In this document: in pieces, positions 51,955 to 63,412 of the stretch | Position numbering within the stretch: the stretch's first letter is position 1 | Layout of the letters: the number at the start of each line of letters is the position of its first letter | Assembly: GCA_963573315.1 (NCBI GenBank) | Contig: OY752141.1 | Location: 62,001-126,000, forward strand | DNA length: 64,000 nucleotides | Reading direction: 5' to 3' | Source of the DNA: Entomortierella parvispora | Taxonomy: Eukaryota > Mortierellomycota > Mortierellomycetes > Mortierellales > Mortierellaceae | Position numbers and translations under genes: made by a program | The notes under the pieces: model-generated | Told to the model about the DNA's origin: nothing | What the model saw: only the letters and a program-made list of their open reading frames with translations | Databases searched by the model: none

Positions 51955-54900
51955 CTAAGCGATGAAATAGGGAGATTCCACAGCAACGACCATACTGATC
52001 GGGTGAGTGTGCAGAGGATGAAAGTTCTTTGGGTCAATCATCTCGTCATCTTTTTCTGCCGCATCATCATCTTCATCACCACCAACTTTATCATCCTCTC
52101 CCGCAATATGAGGGGGGTTCATGACTGATAGTGACAAGAGTGCACTCTTGTACGGCTTGGAGACTTGAGCACAAAGTCCTTCCAGATCGACTTTTTGAAC
52201 CTGCGCCATCGAAACGAGTACCGGTCCGTTGTCGTACGTAGTGGACGACAAGGTCATGTCCCGGTCAAAGTCAATGGAGGAGGACGGGATATGATGAATC
52301 AGTTGCTTGCCGATCTGTTGTTGTGGCTGCTGTTGCGGTACCAACGTCGACTGAGTTGGTGTTGCTGTCGATTCCTGCTTGGTAGAAGGGAGATTGGGAT
52401 GCAAGGTTGTGGCATTCGAGGCCGTGGCATGGGGCTCATACCCTCCAACGGAATCACAACCACTGTCGACAAAATCTTTGGGGAGTGGTATCAGTTGGGA
52501 TGATCTCCTTGCTCGATACCTGTCAACGTTATTGACCAAGGATTGCTTGTAGACCTGCTGCTGCTGGTGTTGTTGCTGGTGTTGTTGCTGTTGTTGGTGT
52601 TCAGGGGGACTCGTAAAGTCCTCTTGACCAAGCTGCTGGTGATCAGCGGCAGAAGCTGACGCGGCGGCAACAGACATCAGCATGCCGCCCTGAAAGGCCG
52701 AGGGTCGCCGTGGGCCCATGGACTGTCTAATGGCCAAGGGTGGAGGTCCCGTTGGTGGAGGGGTGAGCGAAGTCAGGGCGTAGGGTGAATGAGCCCTCGA
52801 ACTTGCTTGGTTCCTGATCAGGTATTCGTTTTCATCCCCTGGGTTCAGGTTCGTGTACGACAAGCTATACTGGATTGGATCCACCAGACTTTCTCGGATA
52901 GGGTTATGACTGAAACTAGCCCGTGCCGGGTAATAGCCTTGACGCTCCGTAGACTGGGCTGTACTTGGCCTTGAGACTGGAGATAAAGCTCGACGAGGCG
53001 GGAGCATGCTCTGGGAGGAGTACGCGTATGGAGACTGGAGTGTCGCCGCATCCAATTGTGACGAGGGTGAACCGTACAAGCGCCGATGTTGGAGGTGAGG
53101 AGGAGTCGCGCGGTGAGTATCCGGCAAAGAGATTTCGTGGATCGTTCCAGGTTCTTGGATGTTCTTCTTGGAGGATCGACCAAAGACATCCTTGAACAGC
53201 TGCTTTACGCGATTACCATGGCCGGTCTTTGGCTTTTGTTGAACAGGAGAGTCGATTCTGGATGCCATCCTGATGTGACCATTCTGCCAATATTGACTGG
53301 TCTCTTCCTCTTCTTCCTCAGCCTCATCAATCGCCATGGCCGCTTGTTTTCCTGCCCGATGGCCCAATGATTGGTATTTATCCTGGGAATTCGCTTGCAG
53401 CCAAGGATCTCGAGCTGGTCCTGTGGGCATGCTCTCGTGGCGTTGGTGTAATTGCTCTGGTTGGCGTTTGCGTGTCAGGAACGAGAATCGCGTTGAGAAT
53501 CGTCCTTGTTTCTTTTCCTTCTCTACAGAGTTCGATGTTGGAGAGCGCACATGTCGTTCAGGGGTTTGTCTTTTACGCAACGACTGCTGACGGCTCAATT
53601 GTTGTTGTTGATGCTGCAGCTGTGCATTCTGCTGTTGTTGTTGTAACATCGAGGATGAATGTTGTCGACGGTGCCTTGTCGCCAAGCTGACTTCCATTTC
53701 TTCTTCGTCGTCGCCTGGATATCGCATTGGGCGATAATTGAAGGGCGAGGGCGGTTGTTGCTGAGGGAGCTGCTGTTCTTGATGGCCGTAATACTCCAAG
53801 GGTCGAGCTGGCGTAAGCTCATAAATTGGATATTTGTTCAACGGAGATGAGGCAATAGCTGGCGACATTTCGTAAGGCAGAGACTGTTGTCGCTGGTGCT
53901 GGAGTTGTTGTTGTTGGAGAGAAGGTTGGCCGAGCAACTGCAAGTCAGACGTGTCTCCATAGAGGTGGATACCTGCAAGACTGTCTGGATCGAGTTCTTC
54001 AAGTTGCCGCCAATCATTTTCTTGGCCAATGCCAGAATAGAACGAGTCACGATAGAGAGAGTGATCATGATGGGCCATGGTCCTTGGCAAAGCACGAGGA
54101 AGGGCAACCCGTGGGTCAAGACCATCAGGGTAAGAGTCCAATAGTTGTTGTTGGAGCTGTTGTTGGAGTTGTTGTGGTGTAGGTGTGCGGCGGTGCGAGC
54201 GCCGACGCATTGGAGGCTGTGGCAGGGTGATTGTAGAAGGCTGATGTAAGTGCGTTGGTGGATGTTGCTGCTGCAGCTGCTGCAGACTGTCGCCATACGG
54301 CAGCGAGATCGATTGTCGATGGAGGTCTCTTCTGGGGAATGATGGGCTGTCCCCCAGCATTGGGACCACGTTTGCAGTTGCTGCGGTGTACCGTGGGGGA
54401 GGGCGAGGGAGGAGCGCCGGAGGAGTGTTGCTCCGGCTGTGCACTTCCACATCATTGTGGTTGTTTCGACTGTTGTTGTCGTTGGCGCTGTTGGGCGTGG
54501 GTGAGGAAGAGGAGCGCCATGCACCGCGTTCGTTTGCTGTTCGGTACAGGTCCTCCTCAAGCGCAATCAGCTCCCGTTGTAGGTCGACATAGTCGAGGAT
54601 GTGCTTGAGCTTGGCTTCACGCGAGGCTGGGCTCTACAAAGAACGAAGGGCGGAAGGCAAAGAGGGCAGGGAAGAACAGGAGCCGTTTCGGCCGCAATTA
54701 ATACCATTGTCGACTGTGCTGTCCACCAGACACAGGGGGATCGAGCGACAAGCCCTTCCTTCTTCCCTCGCTGGTTCTCTCTCTCTCTCTCTCTCTCTGT
54801 CTCTGTCTCTCTGTCTCTCTCTTTGTCGCGATCTCGGCATGGCATGGATAGCAATGACGAAGGGTCCTGGCCAGATCGAACCGAATCGTCGTCGACCGAC

Positions 54901-55229
54901 AGATCGATAGACAAACGGGATCATGGATCCCCCAAAAACGTCATGTATTGAATCCTATTTATATGCAGAACCAATCCCCCGGTGCTGCTGCTGCTGCCCA
55001 CAGCAACAACACTCGTCCGCCCTCCCTCGCGCGTCCAAGTTGCCCCCCGTGTTCGAAAAGAATACTGCACATGGTCCATTGTCTCTGTCTACACCATGCA
55101 TACACTTACAATGATCGTGTGCCGGTACAGATTCGCCTCGGTCAGTCGTCCAATTTGGGCCGGATTCCGCTGCTGCTGCTGGCCTGTTTGCTTCGAGACT
55201 CTTGCCGAGAAGTCAGAGACTGCGGCCAT
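51955..55229 (-). CDS. Large Gln/Ser/Pro-rich protein, unrecognised
   Basis: Minus exons 55229-55110 and 54633-51955 join in frame to 932 aa. Exon 1 encodes MAAVSDFSARVSKQTGQQQQ to LTEANLYRHTII (good GTAAGT donor). Exon 2 opens with a charged helix, REAKLKHILDYVDLQRELIALEEDLYR, likely a coiled coil. The remainder is dominated by poly-Gln tracts (CAG/CAA mixtures), Pro and Ser, with basic segments GRFSTRFSFLTRKR and NRVKQLFKDVFGRSSKK. The C-terminal part contains FDRDMTLSSTTYDNGPVLVSM and an acidic stretch ending SPYFIA. The short conserved-looking helix and an overall disordered scaffold suggest a regulatory or adaptor protein, but no family is recognised. Confidence 0.75.
54774..54824. repeat. 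CT microsatellite in intron of the 932-aa gene
   Basis: Imperfect CT dinucleotide run with interspersed GTCT, lying in the 476-nt intron (54634-55109) of the Q-rich gene. Confidence 0.85.
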
Positions 55230-58020
55230 GGCGAGGGCGGGAGGCAGAGGTCTGATTCAAGAGAATGAGAATGGTGGAGGAAGAGGGGGGAGAGGATTGC
55301 GTGTTCCGTGGGGCGTGCGTGTTGACGCGATGGAGGGGCAGTATTGTCCAACGTGACAGAAGGAAGGATCGTGCGAATGGTCCAGAAGTGAGTGGACTGA
55401 GGATTGGGACAAGGGATGGTACGAAGGATGGATGGATGGATGGATGGTTGGTTTGAATCTGGGCAGAGCAAGTGGGTGAAAGGAAAAAGGGAGCAAGAGA
55501 GGAGGGAGGGGGGTTTAAGTATGAAAACAAAAAAAAACAAGGATAGGGCTGGTCAAGAGGACAAAGGAAAGAGAGGGAGAGGAATACGAGGGGGGTGTTC
55601 GATCTGCTCAAAGAAACGAGCGGTGGGCGAAGGGAGAGGGACCGTTGACAGACAGGACTAGGGAAGGACTGGTGCAAGAGCAAAGGGTGTGGTGTGGAGA
55701 AGAAGAGAGGAAGGGGAAGAGAAGGGAATGGATGAAGGACGGACAGGAGAAAAGGAAGAGAGAGAGAGAGAAAGAGGGCGCCGGCAGGGTTGTCGTTGTG
55801 TGTGGGAGTGAGCAGTGACCAGGCGAAGGGGAGAGAGGAAGAGACAAGATACCATTGCATGTCCCCCCCACATGGATGGGTGAATTGGCCCTGATGGTTG
55901 GGTTGTTGTTCTTGTTCTGTTGTGCAGCCTGCTGTGTGGTGGACATGGTCGGTTGTCGATTCAATCAAGGAGTAAGTGAATGCCCAACCCGCCGGTGGTT
56001 TGCACGCTGCTGCAGGTTTGCGTTTGCAGGGAGACAGAGAGACAGACAGACAGACAGAGAGGCACAGCCTGGCGAGCGAGTCCGACCGAGATTGCAAGAG
56101 GTGCGTTCCCTTCTCTCGGTCGTCTTCTTCCCAGCCAGAAGGAAATTACTCTTTTTTTTATTATTAGAACCGCCCTTCTTTCTCCCACCAAACACCAGCA
56201 CCCATTCGTCCCCTCTTCGGGAGCCGGACTGTGCCTCCTTCGCCCCCCTGGTCGGACCATCGCGTTATCGTTCCCAGGGAGGGAACAGAACAAGGACAAA
56301 GCAAAGGTGGTGGCTCACTCCATGGCCCATGCTGTGAACCAACTAGCAACTTGTACTCCACGTTCAAAACGAAGACGTTGATTGCAATTGCAATTATGAG
56401 GTATTCTTTTTCATTTTTGTCCACCTTGCGTCCTTGACCCGTTCGCCGTTCCCAGGTCAGATCAGGAGCGAAGGAGCCACGACAGATGATCAAACAACCA
56501 TGCAGGCACAGGGGTAGGCGGGGTTACATCCGAATGAAGAAGGGGCCATTATTGGTGCTTTCGTCCAGGGGTGTAGGGCAAACATTGACCCAAATCAACG
56601 GTTGCTTGTCTTCTGGATGTTTGCTGACGAGAAGAGGTGCCTATCTTAAAACGCGCTCAGATCTTCCAGGAACCTACAGTACTTACTGGTTGACATGAAT
56701 ACAAGCAACCACTTTTCTTTGGGGTAGACCGCATCCATGTCCATCCTGGCGGTGACGGCTATAGAGAACAACAACAAAGGGTTTCTTCATCATTTTGCTT
56801 CCCCTTTGTCGCCGGGAAGAATACGGTCCTTGAGTTCCTATTGTTTCAATTGCAATGAATCCCAATTACAGGCTCGTTTTTCCCACTGATGAGGTCGTTC
56901 TTTCGTTCCTTTGTTTGTCATTGGAAAGAAGACCGATAATTGTGGATCCGACTTCCAAACTGCGACGTGCCCTTTGTCCCCTCCTCGGACAAACAAAGAT
57001 ATACAAAGACTATTCCTTGGCTGTTCTCATGGTTTGTTAGATTGCAAGTTGATTGCCTTTGGTTCTTCCCAGCCCAGCCAGAGGGCTCATCTTTGCCGGA
57101 TCGCCCACCACCTGGTTGGGTCAGTCCTTTCTGTGCTGTGGTTGCGACACCTTGTCCTCCCGTCTTCTTGCCGACACTTCGTTTCGTCTTTTCTTTTGTT
57201 CTGCCGGTCTGTTTATCGTCGATTTGCTTGCCTCACATCCTCTCCTCCTCTTCTCTCCCCATGTCCCTTTCTCCTTCTCTTGGTGAATAAAGATGGTAAC
57301 AGTTTATCCTTCAACAAGTGGTGATTTGCTGCCCTTGTTCGTTTCCCGACCTAGCAAGAGCGCTCTCTCTCTTCCCATGCTGCTCTCTTGTGCATGGTTT
57401 TATATTTTTTTTTATTTTTCAAGGCTGCATGCGCGAGGTTGCGAGGCTAGGCTGTCTGTGGTTCCTGAGATTGGTGGCGGAAGCGGTTGTTGTTTTGCTG
57501 GTAGAAACAAGAAATAGGAGGCCCCAAGGAGGACACTGTGCCACGGCGGCGCCCGGACACAAGCAAGGCGTAGGTGGCGCAGAGTCCTGACCAGATTGGA
57601 TCAAATCGTGTTATATCATGTCATGCCTCGCCTGGCCAGGCCTAGACCTCTCCTTTTACGACGAGAAGACATGCACACCGACGACTTTCAGACATCTGCG
57701 GCCAATTGCACATTGGTCTGCGGTCTGTTGAACCATGGGCATCCAGGGACCCGGCATCTGATAGCGTCATCTGCGAAGCTGATGTGATTTTGGATGTGTG
57801 GTCGGCGTAGGTTGGCTTGGGCGGGTCTGGTCTGTCAATGTGAGGACGTGTGCGACATGCGAAGAAAGGGAGCAGCGGCAGAGGTGATCATCGTTGTCGT
57901 GCTTCATTCCTCTTTGCATCCCCCCCATTCGGTCTTATTCTCACCCAATCTGATCTCTTGCTGAACCCTCTGCCACTGCTGATTGCTGTTCCCTCCTCCA
58001 CGAATACATCCTCTCTGCAA
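55230..58020. other. 2.8-kb divergent intergenic upstream of HAP2
   Basis: No convincing gene in 2.8 kb. The left part is strongly purine-rich on + (55260-55830), with a GGAT tetranucleotide run at 55427-55447 and a GACA/GAGA run near 56037-56060. The middle (56400-57300) has ordinary composition with only short unconserved frames. Both flanking genes are transcribed away from it, so it probably holds two large promoters and leaders; an unrecognised RNA gene cannot be excluded. Confidence 0.5.
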
Positions 58021-59295
58021 ATGACAAAGTCAAAGACATCCAAAAAGAGACAGACTGCATCTCCCCCGCCGTCGTCGCCTGCCCCGCCCACGTCCTCTAC
58101 GACTTCGACCTCGCCCCTTCCGCAAGAGCCCTCAGACCATCAACAGTATGGCCACATTCCCCCCGGCTACGCGGGTTCCCTCGGAGGGGTACTGGTTGTG
58201 GACCCTGTAAAGAGATAATCGACGCGTTGGTTCCGCTCTCATGAGCTATAGCGAAAAGCCTCATTTTAAACAAGGACATGGAACACTGACATTCTGACAA
58301 TCTTGATAGACCATGATCCCGGGCTATGTCATTGGCCAGATCGAGGCACCGCAAGCAGAAGAGCAGGAAGAACCTCTCTATGTGAATGCAAAGCAGGTAA
58401 CCGCAAGGAAAGAGCGCTCTGCCTTTTTTCCATGACGAAGAGTCGCTTGAAATGCATTTTCATTTCTCTTTCGACTTCGCAGGAAGCAGGAAACAAAGGA
58501 TCCATGGAATCAAGGAACATTGCCATGGATGCATCGCCGTCCGTGGTGTTCCGTCTAGTCATTTCTATGCCCCGTAGGCAGCACGGCAGACTGTACGCGA
58601 CCAAGTCGCGCCAAAGTGCCCAACGAAAGGACGCGACCTCGACTACGGCGAAATGATTGGTTTGGATGGTCCAGCCTATCATCGGGCTGCGACCATCGCT
58701 TGCCCCAGAAGAATATGTCGCTCTATTGACAGCAAAGCAACAACACCAGTGCTACGGTCCATCTCAACAATGGCAGGTGACCATCAATTACCCACCCTGA
58801 CTGATTTCGTGTTGGTTTGTCACAACTGGATATAGTATCATCGCATCCTCAAGCGGAGGGCCGCCCGTGCAAGTTTAGAAGCCGAGAATCGACTATTACA
58901 ACGAGGACGAAAGGTAACGATACATATAACCCAAAGCCTGCTCTCTCTTTTTGAAGGACAAGAAGCTGCGCTGTTATTTCTTTATTATTCCAAAGCTGAC
59001 TCGCTTTTTCCTCGCAACTCCTCAAAAAAAGTACCTCCATGAATCACGACACAAGCACGCAATGCGTCGACCACGTGGACCGGGTGGACGATTCCTGACA
59101 GCGACAGAAATTGCAGCCATGGAGGAATTGGAGCGAAGAGGAATGGACCCAAAGGCGGCGTATGAGGCGACAACAAACCCGACGCAACAGCAAAAGCAAT
59201 TGCGCGATTCAAAGCTCAAAGAAGAAGAATTGCAATTGCAGCAACAACTTCCGCAACAGCAACATCAGCTTTCTCAGCTTCATTCAACGCAGTAG
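58021..59295 (+). CDS. HAP2: CCAAT-binding factor subunit HAP2/NF-YA
   Basis: DNA-contacting subunit of the heterotrimeric CCAAT-binding complex; nuclear. Exons 58021-58206, 58310-58396, 58836-58913 and 59032-59295 give 204 aa. The diagnostic CBFB/NF-YA block is complete: EEPLYVNAKQ (to residue 91) YHRILKRRAARASLEAENRL for subunit interaction, then KYLHESRHKHAMRRPRGPGGRF for CCAAT recognition. The N-terminus is Pro/Ser/Thr-rich and the C-terminus Gln-rich. Introns fall exactly between AKQ and YHR (439 nt) and between GRK and KYL... in the DNA-binding linker; the latter's acceptor reads CTCAAAAAAAG, an unusual site with A7 next to the AG. The protein is compact compared with most homologues. 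Confidence 0.95.
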
Positions 59296-61810
59296 TAACG
59301 TAGTAACACCGACTTCGTTAAATCGGGGGCTGCGATGCCAATTTCTCAGTGACTGAAGCATCGCCGTCGTCTGCATGACGGTGCACCATGGGTTTTAGCA
59401 GATTTTTTCAGCAATACTGTAGCATCGAACGACAGTTTCTAGATATGAATACAGAATGAAGTCCCTCTTTGTACATAGCGAATTGAGCGATCTTACACGA
59501 ATGTTCTTTGGCATGTGGGCGAAAAAGTCGGTGCGGATCAAATTAATATGTTGGTCCGGGCAGCTAAATCTCACTCTATCCGCGGCGACCTCATCACATT
59601 TGACCTTGCCTCCATTTTTAGGTGAAGAGCGTGAAATGCAACTCAGAAGACAACGATCGGGCTGAGGGGGTTCGAGGCTGCAAATTACCAAGATCCGAGG
59701 GAAGAAAGTGTCAAAAGACTAAAGACGAAAGAGGAAAGTGGAATTGAGTTTTGTTTCTTTCTGACTATTTTCGCATTTTGTTCATTTTGCCACTAAGGTT
59801 GCCGATCCGTGGACGCAGAAAGGATGGCAATTGAGGTTTTCAAAGGACGTCTTTGCCCCATCCTCACCTTTTCCGCGGAAGAAGGTCCATGTGCACAGGT
59901 AGAGGATAAAAATAAACTTTTTGAAGGAATCAACGACGACTGAGAGCCTCTTCCAAGAACTAGCAGAGTAACATCTTTCGCTCATCGTGAAGGAGTGAGA
60001 GCCGATTTGGATCCTTTTTGTCCATTGTTTTGACTTTCTTTTGCTGTCGACCCTTGATCCGTGCTTGATCTAGTTTGTTTGCAATTGACAACACGGGAAT
60101 TAAGAAAAGAAAAAGGCCAAGAGGCGAAAACTCCAAAAACTGGGCCCTATTCTTTGTTGTTTCATTCTTCCTTCAGTGGGGACGAACAGTTTGGGTCTAA
60201 AGGCTGTGTCTGGGACCAAGACATTCCCGTCAATGGGTTTCTTTTGGCAAAAAAGCAATCGGGATGACCTTGTGTTTCTTGTCCCTTGTTGCTTACCTTC
60301 GCCACGCGCGAATGTGTATTCCAGCCCCGAAATTTGACAAAAACGCAGCGCCTCACCTCAATGCTCCCCTGCGCTCCCCAAGCTTCCCCTTCCTTTCCGG
60401 AGTCACGGGATATTCATGGACACCAAGACCCCCACCCCATTCTTGCCCAGCAACCTCATTATTAGTCAGTCCACGAAAGTGCTACGCACGAAGGCATCGA
60501 CCTCGAGTTCCGCAAGAGTTAGCTAAGCCTTGGATCAAAGAGTGGTCGAGACAAAATTGCTCTCAACGAGAGAGCTTGGACGGACCCGACCCTGTTTTTT
60601 TATCCGTCCTGAGAACCGCTTCTCTTTCCACAGACCTTTCCGATGAGCAACCTTCATCCGAACTCTGGAGCTATACTGTCCCGCGTTATCATATCGATAT
60701 TGAGATCCAAAAAGCAAAAAGGATGACGGGTCTTGTCGATTTCATAATCCCCGCCAAAATTACAGCTTTGTAAACAGCATCACGTATGAGACGGTCTAGG
60801 AAAATGGATTTTTCTACCCCGCACACTCATTGACGTTATTTTTCACGAGGCAGAAAGTCATCGTCTTCTTTGGATGGCGGGAATTGATGGTCCAGAGCCA
60901 AACTAATGGACCCAGTTTGGTCCATGACTTTGTATCATTGAGTTAAGACCGGTGTCACATAACGCCTCTGTGTATTCAAGATTTGTAACCTGGGGTGTGT
61001 TTGTGCTTGCGATCTAGACTCCTTGTCTAACGGAGCAGTTTCAACATTCAATGCAGGCACGGAGTGAGTGGGGAACAAAAACCACTCGAAACCAACGAAA
61101 GGCGAAACTGTGACGCAGCAATTGACTTTTGTTTTTTTTTTTTTTTTTTTACGCTTTGCCTTGGCGTGGTCAACAACAACATAGCCTCGATACGCGGAAG
61201 TAGAGAAATGAAGAAAGTGGCACGCACATATTCAAGTTCATTCATTTCTGAAAGATACCCAGAGCAAAGCTGTGCTCATTCTCCTGAGCCTTCATTGACG
61301 AAAAAGGTCCGAGGAGGAAAGGTGGAGTTGCCCAACTGTTTGTTAGTCTGGATTGTTCAATTGAGGCCCTCGTTAGTCCCCACTTCACCGCCACCACCAC
61401 ATGTCCACAAACAGGATTGACGTGTTGCAAAGTTCTCAGCCAACCAGACCTTTTGCATTTCAATTCATTAACGGCCTGCAGGGTAAATGCATCAGCAACA
61501 CACAACGAAAAAACTTTTTGAGAGCACACATCCGCGCTTTTGAGCCATGCACGCCCTTGTGTTTGGTTCGTTCTCTTCTCTGGACTTGACGATCGCCTCT
61601 AATTGCATCCCCAGTTCCCTGTGGTTCTTCCCGTGTTTTTTTTTATCTTCGCTGCCCTTCATATAAAAGGACACCTCGTCCGGACCTTGACACGAACAAA
61701 AAAAATTCTTTTCTTTCTGCTTTTTGTTTTCTCTGCCCTGAGATTTCCGAGTTTCTGTCTCTGTTTCTTTATTTCACTCGCCAAGAACGACCATTGAAAC
61801 AACATCATCC
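59296..61810. other. 2.5-kb intergenic downstream of HAP2
   Basis: No recognised gene. The longest + frame (60264-60773, 169 codons) has no family signature and no good intron context. A T17-class tract lies at about 61133-61150. Confidence 0.45.
61663..61670 (+). promoter_or_regulatory. TATA box of the 479-aa ORF
   Basis: TATAAAAG about 148 bp upstream of the ATG at 61811, followed by a pyrimidine-rich leader. A good match to consensus at a plausible distance. Confidence 0.55.
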
Positions 61811-63250
61811 ATGATTCATTCACACCCTATCGCATCCTCTGTAGACTCTAGTATCATGACCTCTTCCTCCTCCTCTACTCCTACCTCCCCCATCTTTCCA
61901 CGATTTCCTCAGCAACAGTTGCGGACATCTCCATACTCTGAACCAATTCAATCAGAGGCATCCAAAAGACGTGTCCGCTTTACATTCGGGTACGATGAAG
62001 AAGACACTCAATCCTCCTCAGATCAAGGGCTTCCTCCTTTGCCCTCGTACACGGAGGCAGTAACAGCAACGACAACAACAGGGACGCGTCCAAATCACGT
62101 CAATCGGTCACCGTCTCCCTCTTACCCCTCTATGCGAATCATCTCTCCCTCCGCTTACGACACTCTCCTCGCTTCCGATAATGACACACCCACCAACCTT
62201 CACACCACAACAGACACCACTGTATCGACACCAATAATGAACAGCACAACGACCACAACGACTAACAACCCCAACATAAATGACCCGACACACAGCCACT
62301 CCACCCATCCCTCTCTTTCTGACCTGGTCTCCCCAATCCCCCTGCGGACCAGCTCCATGACCTCCTCTTCTTCCTCGACTTTTATCCCCTCGAGCCGCAC
62401 CCATTCCCCCAGAAACTCGAGCGAAACGTTGCCGCCACCGAGCAGCAGTCGTTGCAGTAGTATGAACAGCGCCGTCTCTGCAACTTGGAGTCTCGACCAC
62501 CGGACCATGCCCCGGACCCCAGTGTCTGCCACCAAACGGCCTGCCTCTTCCGCCTCTTCAGCCTCCTTCTCTTCTTCCTCAAGAACCCCTCTCTCCTCCA
62601 GATCCAATGAAAAAGCCCTCCCTTCCCTCCCACCGGACAGCAACTCGGATCAATTGACACAGCGTCGTCCCTCTGTCGCTGAACGCACCGCCTTCCTAGC
62701 CTCCCCTCCGGTCCGATCCAGAGTGTCTTCTCGAGTGCTTGGCAAAGTTCATTACCATCAACAGTCCTTTGCCCGATCTACGCCCTCCCTTCCCGCAAGG
62801 TTCAAGAACATGTCCCCGGTTTCGCCTTCGTCCTTTTCATTTTCTTCATCCACAGCCCGGGCTACAGTCTCGTCACCGACGCTGTCGCTCTCGACCTTTT
62901 CGGCCATGCACCTCCCCTTGTCCATGTCGCGTCCGATCCGAACCACGGTCCCGCTGGAGAAACGTCGGTGGTCAAACGACAGCACTCGGGGGATCCATGG
63001 TTTGGCCTTCTTGGAGGGCGAGGACCCTGAAGAAGGGTCTGTCGGTTCATCTTCGTTTTTGGAGGACGAAGACGAGGACGACGACAACGACGGGGACGCG
63101 GAGAATGCCGGCGATTGTGATTTCAAAAAAGCACATTCCGTCCATGGGTACAGTAGCTACACGAAAAAGAAAACTTCCTCAAAACCAAAAAAGACCAAAA
63201 AGAAGTGCATTGTTCTTTCGACCTTTGAATCCTTGCTAAAAAAACAATAA
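61811..63250 (+). CDS. Ser/Thr/Pro-rich disordered protein, unrecognised
   Basis: Single-exon 479-aa product. Almost entirely low-complexity Ser/Thr/Pro. Short features stand out: RRVRFTFGYDEED, LPPLPSYTEAV (a PY-like motif of the kind bound by WW domains), KRPASSASSASF-type serine runs, a strongly acidic block near residue 420 (EDEDEDDDNDGD), and a Lys-rich C-terminus KKKTSSKPKKTKKKC followed by IVLSTFESLLKKQ. It is probably a phosphorylated regulatory or scaffold protein. The stop lies within AATAAA (63246-63251). A second in-frame Met at residue 16 is an alternative start. No family assigned. Confidence 0.6.
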   Translation: MIHSHPIASSVDSSIMTSSSSSTPTSPIFPRFPQQQLRTSPYSEPIQSEASKRRVRFTFGYDEEDTQSSSDQGLPPLPSYTEAVTATTTTGTRPNHVNRSPSPSYPSMRIISPSAYDTLLASDNDTPTNLHTTTDTTVSTPIMNSTTTTTTNNPNINDPTHSHSTHPSLSDLVSPIPLRTSSMTSSSSSTFIPSSRTHSPRNSSETLPPPSSSRCSSMNSAVSATWSLDHRTMPRTPVSATKRPASSASSASFSSSSRTPLSSRSNEKALPSLPPDSNSDQLTQRRPSVAERTAFLASPPVRSRVSSRVLGKVHYHQQSFARSTPSLPARFKNMSPVSPSSFSFSSSTARATVSSPTLSLSTFSAMHLPLSMSRPIRTTVPLEKRRWSNDSTRGIHGLAFLEGEDPEEGSVGSSSFLEDEDEDDDNDGDAENAGDCDFKKAHSVHGYSSYTKKKTSSKPKKTKKKCIVLSTFESLLKKQ

Positions 63251-63412
63251 AACTCGTAGAAAAATGACACGTTTCTTTATCTATCTCTCCTTTCCACTTG
63301 TTCCTCGAGTTTCAACACGACAGACAACATCGAGGGCTATGAAAATGAGTTGGCTGCATGGAGTGATACTAAAAATAAAAACAATGACGACCTATGTCAA
63401 AGTTCTCTTCGT

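Noticed and set aside
60264-60773. 169-codon + frame downstream of HAP2
   Set aside because: No recognisable motif, irregular composition and no splice or promoter context. Random opening in ordinary DNA is the simplest explanation.
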